From Opitutia bacterium UBA953 (GTDB lineage: Bacteria > Verrucomicrobiota > Verrucomicrobiia > Opitutales > UBA953): a stretch of 62,018 bases of DNA. Shown piece by piece: positions 46,866 through 55,724 of this stretch (its first letter is position 1; each line of letters begins with the position of its first letter). Location of the stretch: contig DBCR01000038.1 in NCBI GenBank assembly GCA_002293125.1, forward strand, positions 294-62,311, written 5' to 3'. The notes under the pieces were generated by a model that saw nothing but the letters and a program-made list of their open reading frames with translations, did not search any database and was not told where the DNA came from. The translations under genes were made by a program, and so were the position numbers.

Positions 46866-47456
46866 ATGCCTGCTGCCATCGGCATCCTAGGTGGGACTTT
46901 CGATCCTCCGCATGCGGGTCATGTGGCGGCAGCCGTGGCTGCGCATAAGCAGCTCGGTTTGGACGAGGTCCGCATTATTCCGGCGGGACAGGCGCCCATG
47001 CGTTCGGGTGCGCCCGTGGCCTCCGCTGCCGACCGTGCGACGATGTGCCGCCTCGCTTTTGCGGATTGTCCTTGGGCCGTGATCGATGAGCGAGAAATTC
47101 ATCGCGATGGTACGAGTTGGTCCGTCGAGACCGCCCGCGAATTAGCCAAAGAATTTCCTGAGGCCATGCGGGTCTGGGTCCTCGGGGCCGATCAGTTGGC
47201 CAGGCTGGACCGGTGGAAGGAGGTCGCCGAGCTGTGCAGTCTGGTAGAATTTGCCGTGCTGTCACGTGATGGTATCTCGACCGTACCCCCTCCGGCCATC
47301 GCGGCGCTTATTCGCCTGACCGTGTTGAAGGCTCCGGCGGTGCAGGTTTCCTCCACCGCCCTGCGCGAGGCTCTGCGCCGCGGTGATTCGCCCCGAAACG
47401 GCTTGCCCCTAGCGGTTGCCCGCCACATCGATGAGCGCTCCCTTTACCAAGCCTGA
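46866..47456 (+). CDS. nadD: Nicotinate-nucleotide adenylyltransferase
   Basis: Converts nicotinate mononucleotide and ATP to deamido-NAD. 196 residues with the nucleotidyltransferase motif GGTFDPPHAGH (9-19), where both histidines of HxGH are present, and a C-terminal SSTALREALRRG motif of the ISSTxxR type. It is followed by rsfS after two bases, a very common gene pair. Confidence 0.95.
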   Translation: MPAAIGILGGTFDPPHAGHVAAAVAAHKQLGLDEVRIIPAGQAPMRSGAPVASAADRATMCRLAFADCPWAVIDEREIHRDGTSWSVETARELAKEFPEAMRVWVLGADQLARLDRWKEVAELCSLVEFAVLSRDGISTVPPPAIAALIRLTVLKAPAVQVSSTALREALRRGDSPRNGLPLAVARHIDERSLYQA

Positions 47457-47458
47457 CC

Positions 47459-48001
47459 ATGTCCGCCCTTAAAAAGAAGACCAAGAAGACCTCCGCCAAG
47501 CCTGCCGCCAAGGGTCGTCCTGCGGGCAAGTCGGCCAAGCCTGCCGCCCGTTCGGTCCGTCCGGCGCGACGCGTCATCCCGGCCATCCCCGCTTTGAAGG
47601 CCAAGAGCCGTGGCGAGAAGACCGCCTCCAAGCCGATGGTGGTCATGCCGAAGATTCCGGCTCACCTGATCGCTGCGGTGCGCGCTTTGGACGACAAGAA
47701 GGCCGTCGAAATCCGGGTTCTCGAGATGGGGCAGATTTCTTCCATCGCCGACTTCCTCGTGATCGCCACCGGTACGTCCGAGCCTCACCTGCGTGCCCTG
47801 CGTATCGCCCTCGAGCATGCGCTGGACGACGTCGGCGTGACTTCCCGCTCCGAATCCCAGCGCGATAGCGGCTGGACGGTCGTGGATGCCTTCGACGTCC
47901 TCTTCCACGTCTTCCGCGACGACATCCGTAAGAGCTACGCCCTGGAAGCCTTGTGGAAGGACGGGCTGGATATCCCCGTCTCGGCCATCCTGAAGGCCTG
48001 A
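47459..48001 (+). CDS. rsfS: Ribosomal silencing factor RsfS with basic N-terminal extension
   Basis: Binds uL14 on the large subunit and blocks subunit joining in poor nutrient conditions. The RsfS core begins near residue 68 (AAVRALDDKKAVEIRVLEMG) and includes SSIADFLVIATGTSEPHLRAL and DAFDVLFHVF. The first ~65 residues are a Lys/Ala/Pro-rich extension (KKKTKK, AKPAAKGR, AKPAARS) resembling histone-H1-like tails and absent from typical 110-residue members. Cotranscribed with nadD. Confidence 0.92.
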   Translation: MSALKKKTKKTSAKPAAKGRPAGKSAKPAARSVRPARRVIPAIPALKAKSRGEKTASKPMVVMPKIPAHLIAAVRALDDKKAVEIRVLEMGQISSIADFLVIATGTSEPHLRALRIALEHALDDVGVTSRSESQRDSGWTVVDAFDVLFHVFRDDIRKSYALEALWKDGLDIPVSAILKA

Positions 48002-48020
48002 ACGGAAAGGAAGCACCCGG

Positions 48021-48097
48021 TGGTGGTAGTGGGCAGGATCGAACTGCCGACCTAGGGCTTATGAGTCCCTCGCTCTAACCAACTGAGCTACACTACC
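48021..48097 (-). tRNA. tRNA with CAT anticodon, probably elongator tRNA-Met
   Basis: Complete 77-nt cloverleaf on the minus strand: acceptor GGTAGTG / CACTACC, D-arm GCTCAGTTGGTTAGAGC, anticodon loop CTCATAA (anticodon CAT), T-loop TTCGATC and an encoded CCA at 48021-48023. The base pair at 31-39 is A-G. Elongator Met and the lysidine-modified Ile2 isoacceptor share this anticodon; Met is more likely but not proven. Confidence 0.93.
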
Positions 48098-48155
48098 GAA
48101 AACCGAGTTCGGTCAGTCCAGCCGTCCCGCCTTGGCTCGTCAAGCCGATTGAGGC

Positions 48156-48788
48156 TTAGGAGCGAGCAGGAAGGAGCACGAAGAAGCAGAGCATCCAGAG
48201 GGCCAGGCTCAGGAAACCGAGGACGATCACGAGATTTCCCTGGGTTTGGCGGATGTCGGACAGGCCTTCCTGCTCGAGGGTCTGACCGAGTTTCCGGACG
48301 AACATGATTGGCAGGAGCGCGGCCGGCGTGGTCGTGAAGCTGAGCAGGATGAGCAGCATCGTCCGCGAAATCTGGCGGTCGCTGTCCAAGATATAGATCA
48401 CGTAGATCAGCAGCGCGAAGAGAGGCGGCAGGAGGAAGGTCGAGCCGCACCAGAGGTAGCCTTCGCGCACGGTGCGTTCGAGCGATTCACCGGCTTCGTT
48501 GCGGGCGGCGTCCGGAGTGAGCGCCTGACCGAGCGGCAGCTCCGCCCCAGGCGGAGGCGGCGGAGCGTCGGGGTCGAGGCCGGAAGCGTCCGTGGACGAG
48601 ACCGAGGGGGTGCGGCTGAGGCCGATGGCGCGGAAATAGTCGCGCACCGTCATCCATGATCCGTCGATTTCGATGTTATGGAGCAGGCTGATCTCGCCGG
48701 CGCGGAGCATCTCGCTGACGCGCACGAGCGGGAAGGGGCCGGTGATGGCGCCTTTCCAGCGAAGACGAAATGCAGCGGGGCGTGACAT
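48156..48788 (-). CDS. GYF-like domain membrane protein of the GTPase operon
   Basis: 210 residues. Residues 8-52 (RLRWKGAITGPFPLVRV...IDGSWMTVRDYF) match a GYF_2-like domain, usually a peptide-binding module. A Pro/Asp linker follows (60-105), then three membrane helices (about 114-134, 143-164, 184-206). The N-terminal domain should be cytoplasmic if the first helix is N-in. Last gene of the tight four-gene operon, three bases after its upstream partner. Likely a membrane adaptor for the system; inference. Confidence 0.82.
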   Translation of the reverse strand: MSRPAAFRLRWKGAITGPFPLVRVSEMLRAGEISLLHNIEIDGSWMTVRDYFRAIGLSRTPSVSSTDASGLDPDAPPPPPGAELPLGQALTPDAARNEAGESLERTVREGYLWCGSTFLLPPLFALLIYVIYILDSDRQISRTMLLILLSFTTTPAALLPIMFVRKLGQTLEQEGLSDIRQTQGNLVIVLGFLSLALWMLCFFVLLPARS

Positions 48789-48791
48789 CGT

Positions 48792-51740
48792 TCAGAGATC
48801 TCGTCCTTGGAGGAGGGTTTCCCAGCCACCTTCGGGGGTGATGAGGCCTTTGGGGATCACGGCGGCCTGCGCGGCTTCGGCGACCGTGCCCGGATAGCGA
48901 AGGAGTGGCGTGAGGGGCGCGGCTTCGGCGACACGCTTTACCTCGCCGTCGTCGCCGACGCGGAAGAGCACCGTGGCCTTGCCTTCGTTATCGAGCCCGT
49001 AGATGGCGCTACCCTTGATCGTCTCGCGCAGCTCAGGCTTGCCGTCGCGGCCGACCCAGCCGGCGTAAATAAGCTTACGATTACGCAAGATGGCGAAGGT
49101 CGCGCGCCAGAAGCGGGCCTCTTCGGTGTAGCCAGCGCCACCGGGGGGAGCCAGGAAGGCGCGTAACTCCAGCTGGAGATCGGCCCACTTCTCCTTGAAG
49201 AGGAAATCGTAAGGGCGGAGCGCGTTCTGCGTGATACGGCGCAACTGTTCGGCATCGCGCTGGGCGGACGGAGAGAAGAGCAAGCCCCAGACTTCCGGAC
49301 GGGTGGTCGCGAGCTTGTAAAGTTCCTGGAGCTGGTAGGCGCGTAGCTCCGGGTAGCGCGAGTCGCTCCGTCGGACGCGGTCCATCGTGCGGATGAGCGG
49401 CTCGAGTAGTTTGCCCGTCTTGGCGTCCTGGAAACGGCTGACCTGACGGATGAAATCCAGTTCGTTGATCGCCGTCGGGGTGGCGAGCTCTTCGCCCGCG
49501 CGCACTCCGTTATTGAATTCACGGCGACTCCAGGTCGTCTCGACGACGGCGCCTTCGCGGGTGAGCTCCTTGGCTTTCTGGCTGATCTCGACACCATCGG
49601 TGATGTTCCGCTTCGTTTCGACAATATCGCCGGTCACGTAGACGGTCCGGCCCGCCGTGATTCCGCGGATGGAATAAAGATTGAGCGTATAGCGGCGGAG
49701 TGAATCAGCCAGGGAGGTGTCGGAGAGCGTGCGCAGGCCGCGTTGTTCGACGTCGGTCAGCGTGGCCGGATTAAAGATGCCAGCCGGGTCGGCCGTGGCG
49801 GCGGCATCCCACATCGCGCCGACGCGCGGGGCGAGGGCCGAGCGGGGGAGGGCCTGCAGGGTGGGCGCACGGGAGAAGACGAAGGAGGCGCGGGAGCTCA
49901 GGTCGGATTTTTCGCCGGCGGTATTTGCGGCGGTGTCGGCGAGGGCGGCGAGATAGCCCGCCAAGTCGGCGGCCTTGCCGAGGCTCTTGAGCGCGGCGAT
50001 CGTCTTGCGTTCGCCGGAGAGACGCAATTCAGCGCGGTCGGCGGTGGCCTCGCCGAAATCGAGGTCCTTGTCCTTCGCATCGTTCAAGGTCTTGAGCAGG
50101 AGTCGGAGACGTTCGAGGGCTTCGGCCGCTTTGGTGAGATCGGTGACGTTGTCGTCGCCCATCGCTTTGTTGAGTAAGGCGATCTGAGTGGCGACATCAT
50201 TGCGGGTGCGGTCCAGCATCTGCCGGCAGGCGGAGAGCAGCCCTTCGGGCTCGGGGAGTATGGCCTTGAGCTTGGTCTGCAGGGCGCCTCCCATCTGGTT
50301 GAACTCTTGGAGGTATTTGTTGGCGCGGCTCTCGGTCTCCGCGACGTTGCCCAAGGTCAGCCCTTGCTTACGACGGTCGGCCAGGGCCAGTGCTTCGAGC
50401 CTCAGGCGCTGCTCATCGGCGTTCTGCGTGGCCAGGCGCTGACGAAGCGGAACCGTCTGCGCCTTGCGGGCAGCTTGGTCGGCGGCGGAGATGCCGCCGC
50501 GTTCGAATTCATCCAGCGCCACGAGTGCGGCGGGGTGATCGTAGAGTTCGATGAGGCGGGAGGCTTCGGAGAAGCGGCCGCGGGATTCTTCTTCCTGTGT
50601 CTTCAAGATGTTCCAGTAGACTACCCCTGCGATGATCAGCAGTAGGCCGGCGACCCAAGAGGTCGTCATCACCATGTAGCGTCGGTTTAGGCGGGCCCGG
50701 GTGTTCTGGCGGAGCGCACGGCCTTCGCGTAGGATGCCCTCCGGCAGGCGCTCAGCCTGCGGGGTCGCGCGTTCGAGCCAGGAGCTGAGGCGGACGATGA
50801 GGATGGCGGGGGAGGAGCCGCGGGCGGCTTCCTGCTGAAGGGTGGCCCATTCGTCGTTCAGTCCTTCGATCGTGGCGCGCAGGGTGGCTTCGGCTTCGTC
50901 GATGGCGGCCAGTTCGCCGGCCCAGGCTTCGAGTTCGACGACCTCGGCGGAGACTTCCGCGGAAAGCGTAAGCTGGTGGTCGCGTTCGAGCGAGCGGACG
51001 CGGCCCAGCGAGGCGGCGCAGGCTTCCCAGTGTCCGCCGGCGCGTGCTTCGGAGGCGTCGGCGACGAGGGTCGTGACCTGTTGGGCGGCCTTGGAGCGGA
51101 GCCAAGCGACCCGGCGGGCCAGGGCATCATCCCAACGAGGCTCGTCGGCGAGGTCGTTCGCGCCGAAGCGCTCCATGCGGTTCATCAGCTCGACGGCTTC
51201 CTCTTCGCGGCCTTGCTCGAAGAAGTTTGCGACCTTGCCGAGTGATTCCCGAAGGAACTTGGCGGAGAGTCGGGCGAGTTCGGAGCGGGCGTTCGGGTCG
51301 TTCGGATTGATGCGGACAATCGAACGGAGGACGGAGAGCGCGCGGTCTTCTTCACGGCGGCGGATGGCGTCGCGGTAATCGCCGTAGAGCGGGTGGCTTT
51401 CACCGATCTCCCGTCCGTAGAGGCTTTCGACGACGAGGACATGCTGGCCGTCGAGCGGGAAGCCGGCGGGCAGGCCGCGCTCCCGGCAGAGGGCGTGCCA
51501 ACGGTCGGACTCCGCGAAGCTTAGCAGGGCGCAGAGGCCGAGCAGGTCAGGGTCGGACTCCGCGGCCTGGAAGGCGGCGTGTTCGTTGCCGCTGCGCACG
51601 AGCGTCGCGCATTGTTCGAGGCGTTCGCGGGCCCGTTGGCAGAGCGCGGAGTATTCGCCGGCGAGGGAACGCGCCTCGAGGTCGGGGGTGCCGAGTTCGA
51701 GCTGACCGCGGATGCGGGCGATGAGGCGTTCGACCTGCAT
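48792..51740 (-). CDS. Large membrane-anchored scaffold protein of the GTPase operon
   Basis: 982 residues. The N-terminal ~350 are helical with TPR-like stretches (RALSVLRSIVRINPNDPNARSELARLSAKFL and EEAVELMNRMERF). One membrane helix lies at about 357-378 (MTTSWVAGLLLIIAGVVYW). A long helical region with coiled-coil character follows (380-600), then a mixed C-terminal domain. No catalytic motif is recognised. The two halves lie on opposite sides of the membrane. The start is three bases after the preceding stop. Function unknown; role inferred from the operon only. Confidence 0.85.
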   Translation of the reverse strand: MQVERLIARIRGQLELGTPDLEARSLAGEYSALCQRARERLEQCATLVRSGNEHAAFQAAESDPDLLGLCALLSFAESDRWHALCRERGLPAGFPLDGQHVLVVESLYGREIGESHPLYGDYRDAIRRREEDRALSVLRSIVRINPNDPNARSELARLSAKFLRESLGKVANFFEQGREEEAVELMNRMERFGANDLADEPRWDDALARRVAWLRSKAAQQVTTLVADASEARAGGHWEACAASLGRVRSLERDHQLTLSAEVSAEVVELEAWAGELAAIDEAEATLRATIEGLNDEWATLQQEAARGSSPAILIVRLSSWLERATPQAERLPEGILREGRALRQNTRARLNRRYMVMTTSWVAGLLLIIAGVVYWNILKTQEEESRGRFSEASRLIELYDHPAALVALDEFERGGISAADQAARKAQTVPLRQRLATQNADEQRLRLEALALADRRKQGLTLGNVAETESRANKYLQEFNQMGGALQTKLKAILPEPEGLLSACRQMLDRTRNDVATQIALLNKAMGDDNVTDLTKAAEALERLRLLLKTLNDAKDKDLDFGEATADRAELRLSGERKTIAALKSLGKAADLAGYLAALADTAANTAGEKSDLSSRASFVFSRAPTLQALPRSALAPRVGAMWDAAATADPAGIFNPATLTDVEQRGLRTLSDTSLADSLRRYTLNLYSIRGITAGRTVYVTGDIVETKRNITDGVEISQKAKELTREGAVVETTWSRREFNNGVRAGEELATPTAINELDFIRQVSRFQDAKTGKLLEPLIRTMDRVRRSDSRYPELRAYQLQELYKLATTRPEVWGLLFSPSAQRDAEQLRRITQNALRPYDFLFKEKWADLQLELRAFLAPPGGAGYTEEARFWRATFAILRNRKLIYAGWVGRDGKPELRETIKGSAIYGLDNEGKATVLFRVGDDGEVKRVAEAAPLTPLLRYPGTVAEAAQAAVIPKGLITPEGGWETLLQGRDL

Positions 51741-51743
51741 GGA

Positions 51744-53873
51744 TCAGCGGAACTCTAGCAAGCGAGGACCGGCGGCACCGTTGGCATCGATGGCTTGGAT
51801 TGACCACGGAGCACCGGCCTCCATGAGCTTACCTTCCTTGAAGAGTTTCCGGCGTTGGGCGACGATTTCGTAGGGCGGCGTGCCGGGCCCTTGCTTGCTT
51901 TCGAGTCGGATGATGTCGGTCTCGAGGACGGAGCGCGTGGCGCGAATCGAGGGAAGGTCGCGGTCGGGGAATTCGTGGCCATCCGGATAAAGTCCAATCG
52001 AACCTTTGGTCCAGATGAAGGCGTTGACCGCGCTTTCGGCCCAGGGAGCGGGTCGGATGACCCCCGTTTCGGCGTCGAGCAGCAGGGCATCAGGACCGAG
52101 GTTCAGTGGCTGGAGAGCCTTAACGTCTCCGATGAGCGCGAAGCACTGGCGATCGCCTTTCGGGAGGATCACTTCGATGAGTCGATTAGCGCCGGCGCGG
52201 GCGCCTTCGCCGGTGGGGAAGTTGAGCGACACTTCGTTACGACGGTTGCTCAGCCCGATGCCGATGGCCGGAAGTTTGCCGGGCTCGGGAGTCGATTCAA
52301 TCCACGTGGCCTGCGGCGTGCGGCGAATCTCGCCGTTGAGGTATTTCGACTGGTCGTCGCGCAGGTGCGGGGAGGTGAAGGCGATGAGTCGGATGCGGAT
52401 CTGGACGGATTCGCGCAGGGTCGCGCCGGAAGCCTCGACGAACTTGGCCACGGCGTCGGTGGCGGAGGGGGATAGCGTGAAGTCGGCCTGCGACGGGGAG
52501 TTAGGTCCGGTTTCGCCGGTCCGCCATTCGCCTGGGATGATCATCGTCGGCCGCACTTCGATGCTCGTCAGGGATTGCGCCCGTTCGAGGCAGGCCTGCA
52601 GGCGCTTCCACGATTCGTCCTGCGGCACCTTGATCTCGGCACCAAGGCGGAGGGCTTCCTTGGCTTCGGCGATCGCTTCCCGGATGGACTTGGCGTCATT
52701 CAGTACGCCTGGACGATCCAGGCGGTTCAGTAGTTGCTTGGTTACGCTGGCGGAGAAGTTGCTGAGGATGCGGGGTAAGATTTGCTCGCGGTAGTTACGG
52801 ACAAAGGTCGGCGAAAGGGTGCTGGTCTCGGCCCACAGTTTGGCGGCGCCCATGAAGTCGTCGGAGTCCATCAGGCCTTGGATCTCGGTGAGTGCGCGGT
52901 TGGTTTTGAGAATCTCGTCGGCCTTGGCGATATCGTCCGGGGAAGGCGCCGATTTGACTTCGACGGCGACGGGGGGAGGGGTGGGTTCAGCCTCACGGTT
53001 CACCAGAAACAGCGTCGCGGCGGCGGCGAGGATGATGACGCCGCCGATGACCCAAGCGGTTGAGTTGTTCCCTGTGGAAGTGGCGGGAGCGGAGCCGGAG
53101 CGGCGCTGAGGCTGTCCGGTGCTGGCTTTGGTGGAAGTCAGTCCGGCGGCGGCCTGACGGGCGATATCGCCAGAAGGGGCGGGCAATGATTTCGCGGTCG
53201 TGAAGTCGATCGTTGCGGCGGCGGAGGTCGAGTTAACGGCCCACAGGAAGCCGTCGGACCCAGTGGTGGTGGCGTCGGTGGTGAAGGTCGCGGCCCAGGC
53301 GGACTTGCCGAGGAGCGCCGAGGCCTCGGCGAGGAGGCGGAGGAGGCGCAGGGTTTCCGGGGGGTTGAGCAGGCCGACCGCGGCGGGGCCAGAAGCGTTG
53401 ATGAGCCAAGCGGCCTTGGCACCGGTGCCGGTTTCTTCGCGCCACGTTACCGCGGGCGTGAGCGGCGTCTGCGTTTCCAGCTGGAGCGGGCGATCTTCGC
53501 CTTCGAGCCAGGTAGGGGCTCCGGTCCATTCGTCGCGCCAGCCTTTCCAGCGTCCAGCGATGGCGGCGGGCGGCGGGAGGATGGCGGCTTCCTCGAGGGA
53601 GAAAATCAGGTGATGGGCCAGGCGGTTATCGCGCTGCGTGTAGTCGAGTCCGCGCGCGACGAAGCGCGAGAGCACGCACCAGTTCTTGTCGCCCGCTTCG
53701 AGCAGACGGAGGGTGAACGTCTCGCCTTCGGGGCGTTCGTGGGGCGTGCCGACGGACTCGAGCAATTGGGCCAGGCGTTCCGGGATGGCGCGGTGGCGGG
53801 CGACGGTGCAATAGCCGCTGCGACCGGGAGTGAGTCCCTGCGACGCCGACGTGAAGATAAGTTGGAGGGGCAT
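51744..53873 (-). CDS. GTPase-associated protein 1-like membrane protein
   Basis: 709 residues. The opening QLIFTSASQGLTPGRSGYC followed by TVARHR and, at about 81-91, RDNRLAHHLIF, resembles the N-terminal domain of proteins known from GTPase-associated conflict operons (my memory of that family, not a search). The first ~230 residues form this domain; one membrane helix lies at 273-291; the rest is a mostly soluble domain with no catalytic motif seen. The ATG at 53873 shares one base with the GTPase stop, indicating coupled translation. Confidence 0.8.
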   Translation of the reverse strand: MPLQLIFTSASQGLTPGRSGYCTVARHRAIPERLAQLLESVGTPHERPEGETFTLRLLEAGDKNWCVLSRFVARGLDYTQRDNRLAHHLIFSLEEAAILPPPAAIAGRWKGWRDEWTGAPTWLEGEDRPLQLETQTPLTPAVTWREETGTGAKAAWLINASGPAAVGLLNPPETLRLLRLLAEASALLGKSAWAATFTTDATTTGSDGFLWAVNSTSAAATIDFTTAKSLPAPSGDIARQAAAGLTSTKASTGQPQRRSGSAPATSTGNNSTAWVIGGVIILAAAATLFLVNREAEPTPPPVAVEVKSAPSPDDIAKADEILKTNRALTEIQGLMDSDDFMGAAKLWAETSTLSPTFVRNYREQILPRILSNFSASVTKQLLNRLDRPGVLNDAKSIREAIAEAKEALRLGAEIKVPQDESWKRLQACLERAQSLTSIEVRPTMIIPGEWRTGETGPNSPSQADFTLSPSATDAVAKFVEASGATLRESVQIRIRLIAFTSPHLRDDQSKYLNGEIRRTPQATWIESTPEPGKLPAIGIGLSNRRNEVSLNFPTGEGARAGANRLIEVILPKGDRQCFALIGDVKALQPLNLGPDALLLDAETGVIRPAPWAESAVNAFIWTKGSIGLYPDGHEFPDRDLPSIRATRSVLETDIIRLESKQGPGTPPYEIVAQRRKLFKEGKLMEAGAPWSIQAIDANGAAGPRLLEFR

Positions 53874-55606
53874 CAGCGGACGGAGGTTTCGGAGGAGGGG
53901 AACATCGCCGGCGAGGCGAGGTGCATCAGCCAATAGAGGGGCTCTTCGACATGGGCCGGCGCGAGGCGCTGCGGGTCGGGGGCGATGCGGCCCTTGTTCA
54001 AGCCGGCTTGGATCATCACCGGGGAATGTCCGAACGAGGTAGCCGCGAAGTAACTGATCTGTTCCGCGAGGGATTCCGCCGAGGCGACGAGGCCGGGGCA
54101 GAGTGCGACGAGCACCTCGCGCACGCGGGCGGAATTGCGCGCGATGGCGGCAAGGTCGAGGGCGCCGGATTTGACCACTGGTTCGAGCGGGGAACTCAGG
54201 AGCTTCTCCCAGGTGTCGCACTTGCCGACGACGAAGGCGAGCGGGGTCTTGATGCGCTCGTCCTGCGCGAGTCCGAGCACGCGTTTCATGCGGGTCTCCA
54301 TCTCGGACAGGATGCTATCCTGCTGGTCGACGCGTCCCTTGAGGGTGAGTTGCGGATCTTCGACGCCGACGAGCTTCGACTTGAAGCGCACGTTGGCGGT
54401 GGGGTCGAAGAGGAAGATGAGTCCGCTCGAGGTCGCGACGTGCATGGCGCCGGGCGAGTCATGGATATCGATGCCCGGCTCAAAGTGTTCGCCGGCGTTA
54501 TCGTAGAGGATGACCGAGGTCTCGTAGCGCTGTTGGCCGGGGCGGCTGATCGAGTAGATGAAAGGACGGGGCAGGGAGACCATCCGGCCGAGGCGGGGAA
54601 GCTTCTCATAGGTCGCGCCTTCGAGGGCCGTCTTACCGAGCAGCGCGTCTTCCGGCGTGGCCGCGGAGAAGAGCGTATTACGCATCTGGTTGAGCAGCAT
54701 GTTTCCGCTGGGATCGCCATCCTTGAAGGCCAGGTTGAAGTCCTCCGGCAGGCGGTCCTGCAGCGTGCGCGTGAGCACAGCGAGGTAGTAGGACTTGCCG
54801 GCGCTGGGGGCGCCGATGAGCGAAATGATGCGGTGCGGACGGTCGAGGTAGCCGGGCGGAAGCTGGCGGCGACAATGCGGGCAGGCGATGTCGGTGCAGG
54901 CGAGGCCCATCGGATCGACGGCAAGGCCTTGATCGTTGAAGCGGGTCGGTTGGAAACGCAGGCGCACATCGGAGCCGAGGATCGGGTCGCCGCGCAGGTC
55001 TTCGTGGACCGCGATGCTCAGCGCGTCACCGGCGTCGAAGCGCGTCCAGCAGACCGGGCAGAGGTGGGCGCCACGATTCTGTTCGGCAGCGAGCAGCGCT
55101 TTGCCACTCTTCCGGAGAGGCGCTTCTTCCTGCGGAGAGAGCAGGGGCGCGATCTGCGAAAGGCTGAAGCCGACTTCGAGTCCCTGCGGCGTGCAGGCGA
55201 GGGTATCGGTGGCACGGCCGAGTTCCTGCGCGACGTCGAGGAGACGTTGCGGAGGGAATTCACCGAGTTGTTCGCCGGTCTGGGCGTCGAAGAGGACCCA
55301 AAGATCGGTGCGGATGAAGGTGAAGTTCTGCTGGTCGGCGGGGGCGGCGACCAAGAGGGCGGAAGGCAGTTGGATTGTCGTGGCTTCGGAAATCTCCAGG
55401 CGCTGACGGAGGGGAGCTCCATTGACGAGGGCCGAACCTTGGTCGGAGGGTTCTAAGGCGACGACTTCTCCACTTTTGACCAAGGAAAGAGATGGGTTGG
55501 CTCCATCTCCGGGTAAGGCGGACGGAAGGCTGTCAATGAGTCCCCTGGCTCCGCTGAGGCAGTCTACCCAGGAGAGGGTGGGGTTTTTCTTGCTGGAAGT
55601 GAACAT
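53873..55606 (-). CDS. Zinc-ribbon TRAFAC-like GTPase
   Basis: 577 residues, first gene of the operon. Residues ~38-90 look like a small beta domain with an FHA-like VNGAPL segment. A split zinc ribbon has CPVC (183-186) and CPHC (242-245). The GTPase follows: P-loop GAPSAGKS (265-272), DxxG as DNAGE (369-373) and a base-specificity motif GKCD (461-464). The GxGKC/NKxD position uses Gly-Lys-Cys-Asp, so specificity should be confirmed. No membrane segment. It resembles predicted GTPases of biological-conflict systems. An ATG at 55684 would add 26 residues. Confidence 0.85.
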   Translation of the reverse strand: MFTSSKKNPTLSWVDCLSGARGLIDSLPSALPGDGANPSLSLVKSGEVVALEPSDQGSALVNGAPLRQRLEISEATTIQLPSALLVAAPADQQNFTFIRTDLWVLFDAQTGEQLGEFPPQRLLDVAQELGRATDTLACTPQGLEVGFSLSQIAPLLSPQEEAPLRKSGKALLAAEQNRGAHLCPVCWTRFDAGDALSIAVHEDLRGDPILGSDVRLRFQPTRFNDQGLAVDPMGLACTDIACPHCRRQLPPGYLDRPHRIISLIGAPSAGKSYYLAVLTRTLQDRLPEDFNLAFKDGDPSGNMLLNQMRNTLFSAATPEDALLGKTALEGATYEKLPRLGRMVSLPRPFIYSISRPGQQRYETSVILYDNAGEHFEPGIDIHDSPGAMHVATSSGLIFLFDPTANVRFKSKLVGVEDPQLTLKGRVDQQDSILSEMETRMKRVLGLAQDERIKTPLAFVVGKCDTWEKLLSSPLEPVVKSGALDLAAIARNSARVREVLVALCPGLVASAESLAEQISYFAATSFGHSPVMIQAGLNKGRIAPDPQRLAPAHVEEPLYWLMHLASPAMFPSSETSVR

Positions 55607-55724
55607 CGGCTCCGAGGTGGGGTCTGAATGAGGTTGATTAGCGAGGTAGGACTGTAAAGATATGAAAGTACGATTATAGGTCACCCCTTGACCTGTTTTC
55701 CTTTACCCCCTTAATCTTCCCTTA

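Noticed and set aside
55625..55690. Sigma-70-type promoter TTGATT / TATGAA before the sigma factor
   Set aside because: Spacing is 21 bases and the -10 match is weak, so it is not reported as a feature.
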